From: CALWZE01 sp036644375
GTDB taxonomy: Bacteria; Bacillota; Clostridia; Oscillospirales; Ruminococcaceae
Direction of reading: 5' to 3'
Assembly: GCA_036644375.1 (NCBI GenBank)
Contig: JAVXQD010000066.1
Location: 1 to 7,167, forward strand
Length of the DNA: 7,167 nucleotides
Shown here piece by piece: positions 4,982-7,167 of this stretch. The notes beneath the pieces are model-generated. The model searched no databases. It was not told the origin of the DNA and worked only from the letters and a program-made list of their open reading frames with translations. Made by a program: the position numbers and the translations under genes. Each line of letters begins with the position of its first letter. The stretch's first letter is position 1.

Positions 4982-5359
4982 TTATTTATTGTTGCCGTCA
5001 GGGGCATATATTGCAGCGCCCTGCTGATAATAGCCAAGCGCAAATTCTGTCTGCTGCTCTAAATTGAGGGCGGAGGGAATGCTGTTTTCGGGGATATGAC
5101 ATGCGATTTCCGAGAGCATTCGCTCATAGAAAACAACCATTCCGCGGTTTTCGAGCTTTGCCAGATGATGCTGAGAGAGAGCGGCGAGCTTGCCGAGCAC
5201 CAGCTTCGGAGTCACGCTTGCAGAGGCGTAGTATCGCTGCAAAACTCCTGCCCCGATATCCTTTCCCATTGCCGCCGACTGGATTGCGGCGTAGACCGCC
5301 ATAAGCCTACCGCACTGATATGCCACCTTCGGATACTCCGGATTGAGCTTCTGTTCCAT
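4982..5359 (-). CDS. cas11c: Cas11c small subunit from an internal start inside cas8c
   Basis: Type I-C complexes are known to contain a separate small subunit, Cas11c, made from an internal start in cas8c. Here ATG 5357-5359 (residue 470 of Cas8c, in frame) is preceded by AAAGGAG (5368-5374) at an 8-base spacing, as strong a ribosome binding site as at the ordinary starts of this operon. The product would be 125 residues: MEQKLNPEYPKVAYQCGRLM, a helical middle with VLQRYYASASVTPKLVLGKL, and the same C-terminus as Cas8c (ending APDGNNK). Size and position fit the known Cas11c. The small subunits are expected to line the belly of the complex and bind the displaced strand. Separate translation here is inferred from the site and the family. 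Confidence 0.82.
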   Translation of the reverse strand: MEQKLNPEYPKVAYQCGRLMAVYAAIQSAAMGKDIGAGVLQRYYASASVTPKLVLGKLAALSQHHLAKLENRGMVVFYERMLSEIACHIPENSIPSALNLEQQTEFALGYYQQGAAIYAPDGNNK

Positions 5360-6766
5360 CAAAACAACTCCTTTCTCTGCCCGTTGAGCGCGGCGCAGCC
5401 ACGCCTTGAGCAATTGATAAACCATAGTTTCTTTTGTCCCGCTGTTTTTGCCGTCGGAATCCGAATTGTCACTCCGAGACGGTATAACCATATAGCTGCG
5501 CAGCCAAATAAGCGCGCGCGCCGCCACCTCGTCGGGCAGCGGGGTGTTTTGGGTAATGGCATAAAGCATGCGATTCAACAGACCTGCCAGCTCCTTATCC
5601 ATTCGCTCCCACACCTTTGTCCTGTCCCCGCCCGGCTTTAGCAGACGAATGCAAAGCGCACTCAATTTCGGCGGACGGGTGTCTGAATTCTTTCCGTAAT
5701 CCAGCCGCAAATCATCAAACCACACGCAGATATTGCGGCAGAGACTCTCATAGCTTCCCTCCTGCCAGCCCCGCACCATCATTCGACCGTTTGCGCCCGA
5801 AAGCGGCATGATATAGTAGCGGGCATTTAACTTTTCGGGGATTTCACCCCGCGAAACGCTGCCGATAAGCCGCTCGGCCGCGGTCAATGCTTCGCGCTCG
5901 GCATCGGGGTCATCCTCATTTGCCTCATCACGGGGCAGATTGTCGCCGAATGCCGCTTCAAGCGGATCTATGTCCGGCTGAACCTCACCGCTGTACCAGT
6001 GAACCAGCTTTGCACCCGCAAATCTCCGCGCCCTGCCGATAAGATATGCAAGCGCGGCATTGACGGCGGTCATTGCCTCCTCGGACACCGCCGCGTTGGC
6101 GCTCTGTTTCAGACCATACGATTGAAACGCATCCTTGTCAAAGCACAAAAAAGCATCTCCCGCAGAGTGTCCTCCAACGGCGAACAGACCCGAAACTTTC
6201 GGCACTGTCGCCATGCCGGCGGTGAGCTCACCCGTGATAAAGCAGCGTGGCATCACCTCGGCTGCGGGTGCGGAAAACTGCTTTCGAAATTCATTCCACC
6301 ATTTCGTATATCTGCCGCTCTGCTCCAAGGGCTGTCCGTCAACCCGAATGCCAATAGGGTCCGAGAGTTTGTATTTTGCCGCGACGAGCGCAGATAATAT
6401 GATTTTCAATGTCTCGGCTTCACTCAATGCCCTGTATGCAACAGCAAAAAGCGGCTCATCACCCGCTCCGCTTTGAAGCGCGTCCATAAAGAATTTGTGC
6501 TTTACCGAAATGTTTTTGTCCTTTATCTCATCCTCAATGACCTCAAGCACAATTTGCACTTTTTCAACAAGGATGTTGCACCTCATTGTTCCATTTGCCG
6601 CCGAACCGATGTCGGGACAAAGCACAACAGGTGTCGGCGAGGGATCCAATCCGAGAAAAGCGCCGTCGGACGACAGCATTATATAGCATTTGATTTTCTT
6701 CGGCTTAAATCCCGGTTTGGCGGTGAGCGCATTGGCGACGGCATATTGATAAAGCTCGCCTAACAT
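4982..6766 (-). CDS. cas8c: type I-C Cascade large subunit Cas8c (Csd1)
   Basis: Cas8c recognises the PAM and starts target unwinding, then helps recruit Cas3. The protein is 594 residues, within the family range. It begins MLGELYQYAVAN and continues with LSSDGAFLGLDPSPTPVVLC; SGRYTKWWNEFRKQF, CFITGELTAGMATVPK and GGHSAGDAFLCFDKDAFQSY (about 155-225) match the family's N-terminal domain, and YYIMPLSGANGRMMVRGWQE lies in the middle part. The C-terminal region (from 470) is the helical small-subunit domain, which is also translated separately (see cas11c). The start overlaps the cas5c stop by 7 bases (6760-6766), showing a tight operon. No stop or frameshift is seen. Family assignment rests on motifs, length and gene order. 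Confidence 0.95.
   Translation of the reverse strand: MLGELYQYAVANALTAKPGFKPKKIKCYIMLSSDGAFLGLDPSPTPVVLCPDIGSAANGTMRCNILVEKVQIVLEVIEDEIKDKNISVKHKFFMDALQSGAGDEPLFAVAYRALSEAETLKIILSALVAAKYKLSDPIGIRVDGQPLEQSGRYTKWWNEFRKQFSAPAAEVMPRCFITGELTAGMATVPKVSGLFAVGGHSAGDAFLCFDKDAFQSYGLKQSANAAVSEEAMTAVNAALAYLIGRARRFAGAKLVHWYSGEVQPDIDPLEAAFGDNLPRDEANEDDPDAEREALTAAERLIGSVSRGEIPEKLNARYYIMPLSGANGRMMVRGWQEGSYESLCRNICVWFDDLRLDYGKNSDTRPPKLSALCIRLLKPGGDRTKVWERMDKELAGLLNRMLYAITQNTPLPDEVAARALIWLRSYMVIPSRSDNSDSDGKNSGTKETMVYQLLKAWLRRAQRAEKGVVLMEQKLNPEYPKVAYQCGRLMAVYAAIQSAAMGKDIGAGVLQRYYASASVTPKLVLGKLAALSQHHLAKLENRGMVVFYERMLSEIACHIPENSIPSALNLEQQTEFALGYYQQGAAIYAPDGNNK
5368..5374 (-). promoter_or_regulatory. internal ribosome binding site for cas11c
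   Basis: On the minus strand AAAGGAG stands 8 bases before an in-frame ATG within cas8c. In-frame position, spacing and fit with the known internal start of type I-C loci make it a functional site rather than chance. Confidence 0.75.
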
Positions 6767-7167
6767 TCAGCTTCACCCCTCCCCGGCTTTTTGACAAGCG
6801 GGCTGTCATAGGGCGGAACGGACAGCACCCCATGCACGAGCTGTGCATGGAACAGCGACACCTCCGGCTCGGCATTTTTGCCCACCTGCCACTTGTGCAG
6901 GTCAAAGACATCATACAGCATATAGCCCAAATCCAAATCCAAATCAATGGGCGGCATCCCGCTTGAGCCCGCCTCAAAATAGGCGGGAAATTCCCGCACT
7001 CCGAGTCCTGGCTGCATAAAGCACTGGCCCTTATCCACCCTGCGCTCAAACTGATTTATAAGGCGTGCCGGGGGATATGGAAAATCAGGTCGTGGAACAA
7101 TTTCGGCCGTGATGCGATAGCGCACATCCTGCAGCACCACCGACTGCCGCTGGGTGCGGTCATCCTC
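6760..7167 (-). CDS. cas5: type I-C Cas5c crRNA-processing protein (partial, N-terminus outside window)
   Basis: In type I-C, Cas5c takes the place of Cas6: it cuts the CRISPR transcript at the base of each repeat hairpin and stays bound to the 5' handle. The last 135 residues are visible, starting EDDRTQRQS and VVLQDVRYRITAEIV, then INQFERRVDKGQCFMQPGLG, VREFPAYFE, the DLDLGYMLYDVF block and the ending KPGRGEAEC. RTQR, QF-RRV-KGQCF-P-LG-REF and LG-ML-D are typical of this family. About 80-100 residues are missing at the N-terminus, which carries part of the active site. It overlaps the cas8c start by 7 bases. cas3 is expected further upstream, beyond the right edge. Confidence 0.93.
   Translation of the reverse strand, partial: EDDRTQRQSVVLQDVRYRITAEIVPRPDFPYPPARLINQFERRVDKGQCFMQPGLGVREFPAYFEAGSSGMPPIDLDLDLGYMLYDVFDLHKWQVGKNAEPEVSLFHAQLVHGVLSVPPYDSPLVKKPGRGEAEC

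Noticed and set aside
5096..5641. Long plus-strand open frame opposite cas8c (181 codons)
   Set aside because: Shadow of cas8c; no ribosome binding site or recognisable domain, while the minus-strand frame is a clear family member.

Overview
The window looks like a chromosomal stretch of a low-to-mid GC Firmicute, probably a gut-type member of the Clostridia. This is inferred from the gene families, the strong AAGGAG-type ribosome binding sites, the simple T-tract terminators and the prophage scrap; no marker gene fixes the taxon.

Left part (1-1825): a divergent pair. On the minus strand is a BMP/PnrA-family lipoprotein, the substrate-binding component of an ABC importer, cut by the window edge. 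On the plus strand is an IclR-family regulator. The 221-base gap between them holds a very good sigma-70 promoter for the lipoprotein gene, two related 13-bp dyads and a 29-bp palindrome just upstream of iclR, so local regulation is likely. Behind iclR lie a plus-strand terminator and a compact minus-strand hairpin/terminator element that could be a small RNA or a dispersed repeat.

Middle part (1826-2535): mostly decayed DNA. A plus-strand remnant (about 1982-2313) carries the C-terminal signature of a phage minor head protein joined to a DUF6883-like tail, with a stop codon and a frameshift. It is followed at once by a small intact DUF4926-like gene with its own terminator.

Right part (2671-7167): a type I-C CRISPR-Cas locus, all read on the minus strand, in the order cas5c (partial), cas8c with a nested cas11c start, cas7c, a broken cas1, cas2, leader, array. 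The array has six good 32-35 nt repeats, one degenerate end repeat and six spacers of 33-36 nt. The crRNA-processing and surveillance-complex genes in view look intact (cas3 would lie beyond the window). The adaptation module is destroyed: cas4 and the first part of cas1 are absent, and the surviving C-terminal cas1 piece has a frameshift in a six-G run and runs in frame into cas2 without a stop. The locus should therefore be able to use its existing spacers but probably cannot acquire new ones by itself.

I see no wholly new system. The most unusual points are the internally deleted adaptation module with the cas1-cas2 read-through, the variable G-tract in the CRISPR repeats, the surviving small gene beside a decayed toxin-like phage gene, and the minus-strand structured element behind iclR.
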